This document shows, piece after piece, positions 19,139 through 27,948 of a stretch of 64,000 nt of DNA (positions are counted from its first letter, which is position 1; every line of letters begins with the position of its first letter). The position numbers and the translations under genes were made by a program. Source of the stretch: Kluyvera sp047971185. Lineage in GTDB: Bacteria; Pseudomonadota; Gammaproteobacteria; Enterobacterales; Enterobacteriaceae. Where the stretch lies: contig NZ_JBKDZH010000109.1 of NCBI RefSeq assembly GCF_047971185.1, forward strand, positions 1 through 64,000. Direction: 5' to 3'. The notes beneath the pieces are model-generated. The model saw nothing but the letters and a program-made list of their open reading frames with translations, ran no database searches and was not told where the DNA came from.

Positions 19139-19171
19139 AAGCCCGGCTTCTGATGATGCCGGGCTTTTTTT
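19139..19171 (+). terminator. Rho-independent terminator after cof
   Basis: The stem AAGCCCGGC/GCCGGGCTT (19139-19147 with 19158-19166) is followed by a T-tract. It touches the stop codon of the convergent gene at 19170. Confidence 0.85.
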
Positions 19172-20240
19172 ATTGGCCAATCAGCTGCTCAATCTCACGC
19201 CGCCACGGCGCGGTATCGCCGATGTTATTCGCCACCCATTCGGCGTTGTAATAGGTATCGAGATAGCGCTCCCCGCTGTCGCACAGCAGCGTGACGATTG
19301 AACCGCTTTTTCCTTCAGCGCGCATCTGCGCGGCCAGCTGTAGCGCGCCCCACATATTGGTACCGGTAGACGCGCCCACTTTACGGCCGAGCTGCGTTTC
19401 CAGCCACTGGGCGGTGGCGACGCTGGCGGCGTCCGGCACGCGCAGCATGTTATCGACCACGTCGGGAATAAACGACGGTTCGACGCGCGGGCGGCCAATG
19501 CCCTCGATTTTACTGCCGACGCTGCCGCGCAGGCTGGCGTCGCGCTGCTGCCAGTAGTCGAGGAATACCGAGTTTTCCGGGTCGACGACCAGCAGCTGGG
19601 TGTCGTAGCCCTGGCAGCGAATATAGCGGCCAATGGTGGCGGAGGTGCCGCCGGTGCCCGCGCTCATCACCACCCATGACGGTACCGGGTTGGGTTCGTG
19701 AGACATCTGGCGGAAGATGCTGTCGGCAATATTGTTATTGCCGCGCCAGTCGGTTGCGCGCTCGGCATAGGTGAACTGATCCATATAATGGCCGTTCAGC
19801 TCGCGGGCCAGCTTTTCCGATGCGGCGTAGATTTCACACGCGCTCTCCACGAAGTGGCAGCGGCCGCCGTAAAACTCAATTTGTTCGATTTTGCGCTTCG
19901 CGGTGCAGGCAGGCATGACCGCGATAAACGGCAGGCCCAGCAGGCGCGCAAAGTAGGCTTCGGACACCGCCGTCGAGCCAGAAGAGGATTCAATAATCGT
20001 CGTTCCTTCCTGAATCCAGCCGTTACACAGCCCGTAGAGGAACAGCGACCGCGCCAGCCGGTGCTTCAGGCTGCCGGTGGGATGGGTGCTTTCATCTTTC
20101 AGGTATAGCTGAATACCGGGGAAGGCGGGCAGCGACAAACGAATCAGATGCGTATCGGCGCTGCGTTGATAATCGGCGTTAATTTCGCTAATGGCATTTT
20201 TGACCCAGGTGCTGTTCATCATCATTTTTCCGTTTGTCAT
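19170..20240 (-). CDS. PLP-dependent cysteine synthase-fold enzyme, probable L-cysteine desulfhydrase (CcdA-like)
   Basis: 356 residues of the fold-type II PLP family. The Schiff-base lysine lies in HPTGSLKHRLA, the substrate-binding motif in ESSSGSTAVS, and the phosphate-binding glycine loop in SAGTGGTSATIG. It is shorter than cystathionine beta-synthase and lacks CBS domains. It is divergent from decR, whose product senses cysteine. The same pairing, described as ccdA-ccdR in Pantoea as I recall, encodes a cysteine-inducible desulfhydrase. That makes H2S-releasing cysteine detoxification the likely job, by context. Three ATGs at 20225-20217 are alternative starts. Confidence 0.75.
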   Translation of the reverse strand: MTNGKMMMNSTWVKNAISEINADYQRSADTHLIRLSLPAFPGIQLYLKDESTHPTGSLKHRLARSLFLYGLCNGWIQEGTTIIESSSGSTAVSEAYFARLLGLPFIAVMPACTAKRKIEQIEFYGGRCHFVESACEIYAASEKLARELNGHYMDQFTYAERATDWRGNNNIADSIFRQMSHEPNPVPSWVVMSAGTGGTSATIGRYIRCQGYDTQLLVVDPENSVFLDYWQQRDASLRGSVGSKIEGIGRPRVEPSFIPDVVDNMLRVPDAASVATAQWLETQLGRKVGASTGTNMWGALQLAAQMRAEGKSGSIVTLLCDSGERYLDTYYNAEWVANNIGDTAPWRREIEQLIGQ

Positions 20241-20308
20241 TTTGTGCCTAGCTTAGCGAAAACGGCAGAAAAAATTGTTGTCATCTGGCCTTTAAAATAC
20301 AATTAAGA

Positions 20309-20323
20309 GAGAAAAATTTTCTC
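20309..20323. promoter_or_regulatory. Palindromic operator in the ccdA-like/decR divergent region
   Basis: A perfect 15-bp palindrome GAGAAAAATTTTCTC lies 12 nt before the decR start. A second, looser inverted repeat AATTGT...ACAATT (20273-20304) lies just to the left. Lrp/AsnC-family proteins bind such AT-rich dyads, so autoregulation by DecR is a reasonable inference. Confidence 0.5.
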
Positions 20324-20335
20324 CTGGTGAAGGTG

Positions 20336-20794
20336 ATGTTAGATAAAATTGACCGAAAGCTGCTCTCCCTGCTGCAGAATGACTGTACGCTCTCTTTGCA
20401 GGCGTTGGCGGATGCCGTTAATCTGACCACCACGCCGTGCTGGAAACGGCTCAAACGGCTGGAAGATGACGGCGTGCTGCTCGGGCGCGTGGCGCTGCTG
20501 GACGCGGAAAAGCTCGGGTTAGGGCTAACGGCGTTTGTGCTGATTAAAACCCAGCACCACAGCAGCGACTGGTACAGCCTGTTTGTCAGCGAAGTCACGC
20601 AAATGCCCGAAGTTCTGGGCTTCTGGCGCATGGCCGGGGAGTATGATTACCTGATGCGCGTGCAGGTCGCGGACATGAAACGCTACGATGATTTTTACAA
20701 AAGCCTGGTAAATCGCGTCCCCGGACTGTCGGACGTCACCTCCAGCTTTGCGATGGAACAGATTAAATACACCACAGCACTTCCCATCGAATAA
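20336..20794 (+). CDS. decR: Lrp/AsnC-family cysteine-responsive regulator DecR (YbaO)
   Basis: 152 residues from ATG 20336 (MLDKIDRKLLSLLQ...), the same as E. coli DecR; a GTG three codons upstream exists. An AsnC-type helix-turn-helix (about 5-60) is followed by the RAM ligand-binding domain (about 65-150). E. coli DecR activates the cyuPA cysteine-degradation genes in response to cysteine. Here the neighbouring divergent PLP enzyme is the obvious target. mdlA begins 23 nt downstream, so it may be read through. Confidence 0.93.
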   Translation: MLDKIDRKLLSLLQNDCTLSLQALADAVNLTTTPCWKRLKRLEDDGVLLGRVALLDAEKLGLGLTAFVLIKTQHHSSDWYSLFVSEVTQMPEVLGFWRMAGEYDYLMRVQVADMKRYDDFYKSLVNRVPGLSDVTSSFAMEQIKYTTALPIE

Positions 20795-20817
20795 CTCTAT
20801 CTCTGGAATTTTACTGC

Positions 20818-22593
20818 GTGCGATTATTTGCTCAACTTAGCTGGTACTTCCGTCGGGAATGGCGTCGCTATCTCGGCGCCGTGGCCCTGCTGATTATCAT
20901 TGCTATTCTCCAGCTGATCCCGCCGAAAGTGGTGGGCATCGTGGTGGATGGCGTGACGCAACACCACTTCACGGCGGGTAAGCTGATGATGTGGGTCGGC
21001 ACTATGGTCCTGATTGCCGTGGTGGTGTATCTGCTGCGCTACGTCTGGCGCGTGCTGCTGTTTGGCGCCTCCTACCAGCTGGCCGTTGAACTGCGCGAAG
21101 ATTTCTACCGGCAGCTGAGCCGTCAGCATCCGGAGTTCTATTTACGCCACCGCACCGGTGACCTGATGGCGCGCGCCACCAACGACGTCGACCGCGTGGT
21201 CTTTGCCGCCGGGGAAGGGGTGTTGACGCTGGTCGACTCGCTGGTGATGGGCTGCGCGGTGCTGATTGTGATGTCGACCCAGCTCAGCTGGCAGCTCACG
21301 TTATTGGCGCTGGTGCCGATGCCAATCATGGCGCTGGTTATTCATCGCTACGGTAACCTGCTGCACGAGCGCTTTAAGGTGGCGCAGGCGGCGTTCTCCA
21401 GCCTGAATGACCGCACCCAGGAAAGCCTGACCAGCATTCGCATGATCAAAGCCTTTGGCCTTGAGGACCGGCAGTCGGCGCAGTTTGCCGCCGACGCGGC
21501 GGACACCGGGGTGAAGAACATGCGCGTCTCGCGCATTGACGCCCGCTTTGACCCGACGATTTATATCGCCATTGGCATGGCGAACCTGCTGGCCATCGCC
21601 GGCGGCAGCTGGATGGTGATGCAGGGTGACCTGACTCTCGGCCAGTTGACCAGTTTTATGATGTATCTCGGGCTGATGATTTGGCCGATGCTGGCGCTGG
21701 CGTGGATGTTCAACATCGTCGAACGCGGTAGCGCCGCCTATAGCCGCATTCGTACCTTGCTGGCGGAAGCGCCGGTGGTGAACGACGGTTTCCAGCCGGT
21801 GCCGGAAGGGCGCGGTACGCTCGAGCTTGCTATTCAGCGCTTTAGCTACCCACAAACCGACAAACCGACGCTCGAAGCGGTCAACGTCACGCTGAAACCG
21901 GGGCAAATGTTGGGTATCTGCGGGCCGACCGGCTCAGGGAAATCGACCATTCTGTCGCTAATTCAGCGCCACTTTGACGTGGATGACGGCGAGATTCGTT
22001 TCCACGATATTCCCCTGCGCCAGCTCCAGCTTGACGCCTGGCGTAGCCGTCTGGCGGTGGTCAGCCAGACGCCGTTCCTGTTCTCCGATACGGTCGCCAG
22101 CAAGATCGCGCTGGGCTGCCCGAGCGCCACTCAGCAGGAGATTGAGCGCGCGGCGAAGCTGGCCTGTGTTCATGAAGATATTCTGCGCCTGCCGCAGGGC
22201 TACGACACTGAGGTGGGCGAGCGCGGCGTAATGCTTTCCGGCGGGCAGAAGCAGCGCATCTCGATTGCGCGCGCGCTGCTGCTGGACGCTGAAATTCTGA
22301 TTCTTGATGACTCGCTGTCGGCGGTCGATGGCCGCACCGAGCATCAAATACTGCATAACCTGCGTCAGTGGGGCGAAGGGCGAACGGTGATTATCAGCGC
22401 TCACCGCCTGTCGGCGCTGACCGACGCCAGCGAAATCATCGTCATGCAGCACGGGCACATTGCCCAGCGTGGGCAGCACGATCGGCTGGCGGCGCAGGCG
22501 GGCTGGTATCGCGATATGTACCGTTATCAACAGCTGGAAGCCGCGCTGAACGACGCGCCGGAAGAAGAGAAACCGGAGGAAATTGATGCGTAG
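20818..22593 (+). CDS. mdlA: ABC exporter half-transporter MdlA (SmdA)
   Basis: 591 residues from a GTG start. An N-terminal six-helix exporter domain (about 1-310) is fused to an ATPase with Walker A GPTGSGKST, signature LSGGQKQR and Walker B ILILDDSLS. The Asp following the Walker B Asp replaces the usual catalytic Glu, so this is probably the degenerate site of a heterodimer with MdlB. It is a multidrug-resistance-like inner-membrane exporter; its natural substrate is not settled. It overlaps mdlB by 8 nt. Confidence 0.93.
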   Translation: MRLFAQLSWYFRREWRRYLGAVALLIIIAILQLIPPKVVGIVVDGVTQHHFTAGKLMMWVGTMVLIAVVVYLLRYVWRVLLFGASYQLAVELREDFYRQLSRQHPEFYLRHRTGDLMARATNDVDRVVFAAGEGVLTLVDSLVMGCAVLIVMSTQLSWQLTLLALVPMPIMALVIHRYGNLLHERFKVAQAAFSSLNDRTQESLTSIRMIKAFGLEDRQSAQFAADAADTGVKNMRVSRIDARFDPTIYIAIGMANLLAIAGGSWMVMQGDLTLGQLTSFMMYLGLMIWPMLALAWMFNIVERGSAAYSRIRTLLAEAPVVNDGFQPVPEGRGTLELAIQRFSYPQTDKPTLEAVNVTLKPGQMLGICGPTGSGKSTILSLIQRHFDVDDGEIRFHDIPLRQLQLDAWRSRLAVVSQTPFLFSDTVASKIALGCPSATQQEIERAAKLACVHEDILRLPQGYDTEVGERGVMLSGGQKQRISIARALLLDAEILILDDSLSAVDGRTEHQILHNLRQWGEGRTVIISAHRLSALTDASEIIVMQHGHIAQRGQHDRLAAQAGWYRDMYRYQQLEAALNDAPEEEKPEEIDA

Positions 22594-24364
22594 TTTCGGG
22601 CAACTGTGGCCAACCTTAAAACGGCTGCTGGCCTACGGCTCGCCGTGGCGCAAGCCGCTGTCGATCGCCGTGGTGATGCTGTGGGTAGCCGCCGCCGCCG
22701 AGGTGAGCGGACCGCTGCTGATCAGCTATTTTATCGACAACATGGTGGCGAAAGGTATTTTGCCGTGGGCTACCGTCGCCGGGCTGGCGGCGGCCTATAT
22801 TGGCCTCCAGCTGTTAGCGGCCACGCTGCACTATAGCCAGTCGCTGCTGTTTAACCGTGCGGCGGTCGGCGTGGTGCAACAGCTGCGTAGCGACGTAATG
22901 GACGCTGCGCTGCGCCAGCCGTTGAGTGAGTTCGACACTCAACCGGTCGGCCAGCTGATTTCCCGGGTGACCAACGACACCGAAGTGATTCGCGATCTGT
23001 ACGTCACCGTTGTTGCCACGGTGCTGCGCAGCGCGGCGCTGATTGGCGCCATGCTGGTGGCGATGTTCAGCCTTGACTGGCGGATGGCGCTGGTGGCGAT
23101 GGCCATTTTCCCGGCGGTGATGACGGTGATGGTGATTTATCAGCGTTACAGCACGCCGATTGTACGCCGCGTGCGCGCTTATCTTGCCGACATCAACGAT
23201 AGCTTTAATGAAGTGATCAACGGCATGAGCGTGATCCAGCAGTTCCGCCAGCAGGTGCGCTTTGGCGAGCGCATTGGCGAGGTCAGCCGTTCACACTATA
23301 TGGCGCGTATGCAGACTCTGCGGCTGGACGGCTTCCTGCTGCGCCCGCTGCTGAGCCTGTTCTCCTCGTTAATCTTATGCGGTCTGCTGATGCTGTTCGG
23401 CTTTAGCGCCCAGGGGTCCATTGAAGTGGGCGTGCTGTACGCCTTTATTAGCTACCTGGGGCGTCTGAACGAGCCGCTGATTGAACTGACCACCCAGCAG
23501 TCGATGCTGCAACAGGCGGTGGTCGCCGGTGAGCGCGTTTTTGAGCTGATGGACCGCCCGCGCCAGCAGTACGGCGACGATATCGCCCCTTTAGCGAACG
23601 GCGATATCGATATTGATAACGTGTCGTTTGCCTATCGTGGCGACAAGATGGTGCTGCAAAATATCTCGCTCGCCATTCCGGCGCGCAGCTTTGTGGCGCT
23701 GGTGGGGCATACCGGTAGCGGTAAAAGTACCCTGGCCAGCCTGCTGATGGGCTACTACTCGCCGAATGACGGAGAGATTCGGCTCGGCGGCCGTCCGCTG
23801 TCGAGCCTGAGCCATCAGGTGCTGCGGCAGGGCATCGCCGTGGTGCAGCAGGATCCGGTGGTGCTGGCGGATTCGTTCTTTGCTAACGTCACGCTGGGGC
23901 GCGACATCAGCGAGGCGCAGGTCTGGCAGGTGCTGGAAACGGTGCAGCTGGCGGAGCTGGCGCACAGCATGAGTGACGGCATCTACACCCATCTGGGCGA
24001 GCAGGGCAACAATCTGTCGGTCGGTCAGAAGCAGCTGCTGGCGCTGGCCCGGGTATTGGTTGATACCCCGCAGGTGCTGATCCTCGACGAAGCGACCGCT
24101 AATATAGACTCCGGCACCGAGCGCGCCATCCAGCAGGCGCTCGCCGCCGTGCGTCAGCGCACTACGCTGGTGGTGATTGCCCACCGTTTATCGACCATCG
24201 TCGACGCGGACACCATCATGGTGCTTCATCGCGGGCAGGCGGTAGAGCAGGGAACGCACCAGCAACTGCTTGAAGCCAAAGGGCGTTACTGGCAGATGTA
24301 TCAGCTACAGTTAGCCGGAGAAGAGCTGGCCGCCAGCGCTCAGGACGATGCTTTGACCGCCTGA
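22586..24364 (+). CDS. mdlB: ABC exporter half-transporter MdlB (SmdB)
   Basis: 592 residues from ATG 22586 with GGAGGAAATTG just upstream, overlapping the 3' end of mdlA by 8 nt (translational coupling). A six-helix membrane domain is followed by an ATPase with Walker A GHTGSGKST, a variant signature LSVGQKQ and Walker B ILILDEATAN with the catalytic Glu intact. Together with the MdlA Walker B substitution, this suggests an asymmetric heterodimer with one competent ATP site. Confidence 0.94.
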   Translation: MRSFGQLWPTLKRLLAYGSPWRKPLSIAVVMLWVAAAAEVSGPLLISYFIDNMVAKGILPWATVAGLAAAYIGLQLLAATLHYSQSLLFNRAAVGVVQQLRSDVMDAALRQPLSEFDTQPVGQLISRVTNDTEVIRDLYVTVVATVLRSAALIGAMLVAMFSLDWRMALVAMAIFPAVMTVMVIYQRYSTPIVRRVRAYLADINDSFNEVINGMSVIQQFRQQVRFGERIGEVSRSHYMARMQTLRLDGFLLRPLLSLFSSLILCGLLMLFGFSAQGSIEVGVLYAFISYLGRLNEPLIELTTQQSMLQQAVVAGERVFELMDRPRQQYGDDIAPLANGDIDIDNVSFAYRGDKMVLQNISLAIPARSFVALVGHTGSGKSTLASLLMGYYSPNDGEIRLGGRPLSSLSHQVLRQGIAVVQQDPVVLADSFFANVTLGRDISEAQVWQVLETVQLAELAHSMSDGIYTHLGEQGNNLSVGQKQLLALARVLVDTPQVLILDEATANIDSGTERAIQQALAAVRQRTTLVVIAHRLSTIVDADTIMVLHRGQAVEQGTHQQLLEAKGRYWQMYQLQLAGEELAASAQDDALTA

Positions 24365-24415
24365 TGCACCAGCGACAGGCATTTTTCTAACAGAATGCAT
24401 TTGTGACGCGCATCA

Positions 24416-24432
24416 TGCACCCGCATGGTGCG
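24416..24432 (+). promoter_or_regulatory. NtrC-binding site upstream of glnK
   Basis: TGCACCCGCATGGTGCG matches the NtrC dyad TGCACCA-N5-TGGTGCA with few changes. A further TGCACCA half-site begins at 24365. The distance of about 90 bp to the sigma54 core suits an enhancer. Confidence 0.7.
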
Positions 24433-24505
24433 TTTTTCTTTTTTGCCGCCGCATTTCCCGTATTGCACCCCCTATTTTCCTGCACAAATACCGCTTTTTC
24501 ATTTC

Positions 24506-24521
24506 TGGCACGGCCCTTGCT
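24506..24521 (+). promoter_or_regulatory. sigma54 promoter of glnK-amtB
   Basis: TGGCAC-N5-TTGCT is a perfect -24/-12 element (24506-24511 and 24517-24521), 52 nt before the glnK ATG. With the upstream NtrC site it indicates nitrogen-limitation control. Confidence 0.92.
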
Positions 24522-24572
24522 TTAACTGTTATGTGTTCGCAGCCACTACCGAATTCTGACTGGAGGGGATCT

Positions 24573-24911
24573 ATGAAGCTGGTTACCGTGGTAATCAAAC
24601 CATTCAAACTCGAAGACGTTCGCGAAGCGCTGTCTTCTATTGGCATTCAGGGCTTAACGGTGACGGAAGTGAAAGGCTTCGGTCGTCAGAAAGGCCATGC
24701 AGAGCTTTACCGCGGTGCGGAATACAGCGTCAACTTCCTGCCGAAAGTAAAGATTGATGTGGCTATCGCCGACGATCAGCTCGATGAAGTCGTCGATGTG
24801 ATCAGCAAAGCCGCTTACACCGGAAAAATTGGCGACGGTAAGATTTTTGTCGCCGAACTGCAGCGCGTGATCCGTATTCGTACCGGCGAAGCCGACGAAG
24901 CGGCGCTGTAA
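24573..24911 (+). CDS. glnK: Nitrogen regulatory PII protein GlnK
   Basis: 112 residues from ATG 24573, preceded by GGAGGGG. The T-loop contains the uridylylation tyrosine in YRGAEYSVNF (Tyr51). The C-terminal signature GKIGDGKIFV is intact. GlnK binds ATP/ADP and 2-oxoglutarate. When deuridylylated it plugs the AmtB channel encoded 29 nt downstream. Confidence 0.98.
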   Translation: MKLVTVVIKPFKLEDVREALSSIGIQGLTVTEVKGFGRQKGHAELYRGAEYSVNFLPKVKIDVAIADDQLDEVVDVISKAAYTGKIGDGKIFVAELQRVIRIRTGEADEAAL

Positions 24912-24940
24912 TTCCCAGCCAGCACAGTGATAGGGTCGAG

Positions 24941-26230
24941 ATGATGAAAAAAACAATGGTAAAAACGGGGTTGAGCGCGCTGGCGCTGTTGCCGGGTCTG
25001 GCGATGGCGGCACCGGCGGCGGTGGATAAAGCCGATAACGCTTTTATGATGATTTGTACCGCGCTGGTGCTGTTTATGACCATCCCGGGCATTGCGCTGT
25101 TTTACGGCGGCCTGATTCGCGGTAAGAACGTGCTCTCGATGCTGACGCAGGTGGCGGTCACCTTTGCGCTGGTGTGCGTACTGTGGGTGGTGTACGGTTA
25201 CTCGCTGGCCTTCGGCACCGGCGGCAGCTTCTTCGGCAGCTTCGACTGGTTGATGCTGAAAAATATCAAAATTACCGACCTGATGGGCTCCTTCTATCAG
25301 TACATCCACGTGGCGTTCCAGGGCTCCTTCGCCTGTATCACCGTGGGGTTGATTGTCGGCGCGCTGGCGGAGCGTATTCGCTTCTCCGCGGTGCTGATTT
25401 TCGTGGTGATTTGGCTGACGCTCTCCTACATCCCGATCGCCCATATGGTGTGGGGCGGTGGTTTACTGGCAAGCCACGGCGCGCTGGACTTTGCTGGCGG
25501 TACGGTGGTGCATATTAACGCCGCGGTAGCCGGTCTGGTGGGCGCGTATCTGATTGGCAAGCGCGTTGGCTTCGGGAAAGAAGCGTTCAAACCGCACAAC
25601 CTGCCGATGGTGTTTATCGGTACTGCGATCCTCTACTTTGGCTGGTTCGGCTTCAACGCCGGTTCCGCCAGCGCGGCCAACGAAATTGCCGGTCTGGCCT
25701 TTGTGAACACCGTTGTCGCCACCGCCGCCGCGATCCTCGGCTGGGTGTTTGGCGAGTGGGCGCTGCGCGGCAAGCCGTCTCTGCTGGGCGCGTGTTCCGG
25801 TGCGATTGCCGGTCTGGTCGGTATCACCCCGGCATGTGGTTATATCGGAGTGGGCGGGGCGCTGATTCTGGGTATCGTGGCCGGTCTGGCGGGCCTGTGG
25901 GGCGTCACCTCACTGAAACGCCTGCTGCGCGTCGATGACCCGTGCGATGTGTTCGGCGTACACGGCGTGTGCGGTATCGTCGGCTGCATCCTGACCGGTA
26001 TCTTCGCTTCCACCGCGCTGGGCGGCGTTGGCTACGCGGAAGGTGTGACCATGGGCCATCAGGTGCTGGTACAGCTGGAAAGTATCGCTATCACCATCGT
26101 GTGGTCGGGTATCGTGGCCTTTATCGGCTATAAAGTGGCGGATTTGACGGTAGGTCTGCGCGTGCCGGAAGAGCAGGAACGTGAAGGTCTGGACGTTAAT
26201 AGCCACGGTGAGAATGCCTACAACGCATGA
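24941..26230 (+). CDS. amtB: Ammonium transporter AmtB
   Basis: 429 residues with a cleavable signal sequence (about 1-22, ending AMA-AP) and 11 membrane helices. The twin pore histidines are visible in PIAHMVWGGG and FGVHGVCG. The gate phenylalanine (YIHVAFQGSF) and selectivity tryptophan are conserved. It conducts ammonium and is blocked by GlnK. A bidirectional terminator separates it from tesB. Confidence 0.97.
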   Translation: MMKKTMVKTGLSALALLPGLAMAAPAAVDKADNAFMMICTALVLFMTIPGIALFYGGLIRGKNVLSMLTQVAVTFALVCVLWVVYGYSLAFGTGGSFFGSFDWLMLKNIKITDLMGSFYQYIHVAFQGSFACITVGLIVGALAERIRFSAVLIFVVIWLTLSYIPIAHMVWGGGLLASHGALDFAGGTVVHINAAVAGLVGAYLIGKRVGFGKEAFKPHNLPMVFIGTAILYFGWFGFNAGSASAANEIAGLAFVNTVVATAAAILGWVFGEWALRGKPSLLGACSGAIAGLVGITPACGYIGVGGALILGIVAGLAGLWGVTSLKRLLRVDDPCDVFGVHGVCGIVGCILTGIFASTALGGVGYAEGVTMGHQVLVQLESIAITIVWSGIVAFIGYKVADLTVGLRVPEEQEREGLDVNSHGENAYNA

Positions 26231-26283
26231 TGATGCGTGCCGTCGACACTGACTGCGACGGTGTCTGAGTTATCTCCAAAGCC

Positions 26284-26312
26284 AAAAAAGCCTCCCATCG
26301 GGAGGCTTTTTT
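26284..26312 (+). terminator. Bidirectional terminator between amtB and tesB
   Basis: AAAAAAGCCTCCC pairs with GGGAGGCTTTTTT around a 3-nt loop. The A-tract on the left serves as the T-tract for the leftward tesB transcript. Confidence 0.93.
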
Positions 26313-26326
26313 GTACTTCAACCGGA

Positions 26327-27187
26327 TCAGTTACGGTTACGCATCACCCCTTCCTGCACCGTCGAGGCAACCAGTACGCCGTCCTGAGTATAGAACTCGC
26401 CGCGCACAAAGCCGCGCGCGCTGGAGGCGGAGGTGCTTTCCACGCTGTACAGGAGCCAGTCATTCATATTGAACGGACGGTGGAACCACATTGAGTGGTC
26501 GATAGTGGCTACCTGCATACCCGGTTCGAGGAAGCCGACGCCGTGCGGCTGCAGCGCCACCGGCAGGAAGTTAAAGTCCGAAGCGTAGCCGAGCAGGTAT
26601 TGGTGGATATGCAAATCATCCGGCACCGCACCGTTAGCTCGCATCCACACCTGGCGGTGCGGTTCCGCGACGTGCCCCTTCAGCGGGTTGTGGAATTCGA
26701 CCGGGCGGATTTCCAGCGGCTTATCGCAGAGAAACTTTTCTTTCGCCTGCGGCGGCAGCAGATGTGCCAGCGAGCGGGCGATATCGGTTTCCGACGGTAG
26801 GCCATCCGGCGACGGCGCGGTTGGCATGCTTTTCTGATGCTCGTAGCCCGTCTCCGGCGCCTGGAAGGAGGCCGTCATGTAGAAGATCGGTTTACCGTGT
26901 TGAATGGCCGCTACGCGGCGCGCGCTAAAGCTGTTGCCGTCGCGCAGCACTTCGACGTCGTAGACAATCGGCTTCTGGCTGTCGCCCGGGCGCAGGAAGT
27001 AGCTGTGGAACGAATGCACTAAACGGTCCGCCGGGACCGTCTCTTTCGCGGCATACAGCGCCTGGCCGACAACCTGCCCGCCAAAGACCTGACGCAGGCC
27101 GAGATCCTCGCTCTGGCCGCGGAACAGTCCTTCTTCAATTTTTTCCAGATTTAATAACGTCAGCAGATTCGATAGCGCCTGGCTCAT
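26327..27187 (-). CDS. tesB: Acyl-CoA thioesterase II
   Basis: 286 residues, as in E. coli. A double hot-dog architecture: an N-terminal half about 1-115 and a C-terminal half about 180-286. The catalytic triad residues known for TesB are present: Asp in ATIDHSMWFH, Thr/Ser in the VESTSASSARG region and Gln in STVQEGVMRN. It cleaves medium- to long-chain acyl-CoAs. Single gene, convergent with amtB. Confidence 0.96.
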   Translation of the reverse strand: MSQALSNLLTLLNLEKIEEGLFRGQSEDLGLRQVFGGQVVGQALYAAKETVPADRLVHSFHSYFLRPGDSQKPIVYDVEVLRDGNSFSARRVAAIQHGKPIFYMTASFQAPETGYEHQKSMPTAPSPDGLPSETDIARSLAHLLPPQAKEKFLCDKPLEIRPVEFHNPLKGHVAEPHRQVWMRANGAVPDDLHIHQYLLGYASDFNFLPVALQPHGVGFLEPGMQVATIDHSMWFHRPFNMNDWLLYSVESTSASSARGFVRGEFYTQDGVLVASTVQEGVMRNRN

Positions 27188-27405
27188 TGATACCCTCTAT
27201 ATTTTTACTGTCACAGCGTCAGGTGAATGTTTCCATTATAACGCAGTTTCGCCAGTGGTCCGATGGGTTCAATTATCTGAATAATGGGGCGTTTGCAGGC
27301 ATTAATGTGAAATATGTGCCACACTTGAGCGGTAAAAGTTGTTAAGGCGTTGTCACTCAATTGAGAAAACAGCCTTAATTTGAGTGAGCGAAAAGGAGAA
27401 TGCTA

Positions 27406-27906
27406 ATGAAACTCGTGCCGATCTTAAGCGGTCTGGCGATTGCGCTGACCCTCGCGGGCTGTGCCCAGACTCACCAGCAAAGTCAAAATCAGACGCCTGC
27501 GCCGCAAGCAGCCACTCAGGCGGGGGCGATTGCCGGCCCGACCGTCTCCGGTAACGTATGGATTCGCCAGAAAGTGGCGCTGCCGCCGGATGCGGTGCTG
27601 ACGGTCACGCTGTCGGACGCCTCACTGGCCGATGCTCCAGCGAAAGTGCTGGCGCAGAAAGCGACGCGTACCGAAGGCAAGCAGGCGCCGTTTAGCTTTG
27701 TGCTGCCGTACAACCCGGCAGACGTTCAGCCTAACGCGCGCATACTGCTGAGCGCGGCGGTAACCCTCGACGGTAAGCTGCTGTTTATTACCGATACCAT
27801 CCAGGAAGTCATCAACCACGGCGGTACCAAAGCCGATGTGACGCTGGTTCCGGTACAGCAGACCGCGGTGCCGGTACAGGACACCGCGCCGGTCCAGGTA
27901 CCGTAA
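27406..27906 (+). CDS. ybaY: YbaY family lipoprotein
   Basis: 166 residues from ATG 27406; AAAGGAGAA at 27392-27399 is correctly spaced for this ATG and too close to the ATG at 27400. The signal ends in lipobox LAGC (Cys at about 19). The domain with WIRQKVALPPDAVLTVTLSDASLADAPA is the conserved YbaY core, of unknown role. The tail is Pro/Val/Gln-rich and about 24 residues shorter than in E. coli. A perfect terminator follows. Confidence 0.9.
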   Translation: MKLVPILSGLAIALTLAGCAQTHQQSQNQTPAPQAATQAGAIAGPTVSGNVWIRQKVALPPDAVLTVTLSDASLADAPAKVLAQKATRTEGKQAPFSFVLPYNPADVQPNARILLSAAVTLDGKLLFITDTIQEVINHGGTKADVTLVPVQQTAVPVQDTAPVQVP

Positions 27907-27910
27907 ACGC

Positions 27911-27939
27911 AAATGCCCTCCACGTGAGGGCATTTTTTT
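27911..27939 (+). terminator. Rho-independent terminator after ybaY
   Basis: AAATGCCCTC (27911-27920) pairs with GAGGGCATTT (27926-27935) around a 5-nt loop, followed by more T. It can also serve the convergent atl gene. Confidence 0.9.
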
Positions 27940-27948
27940 GTCGCGCCG

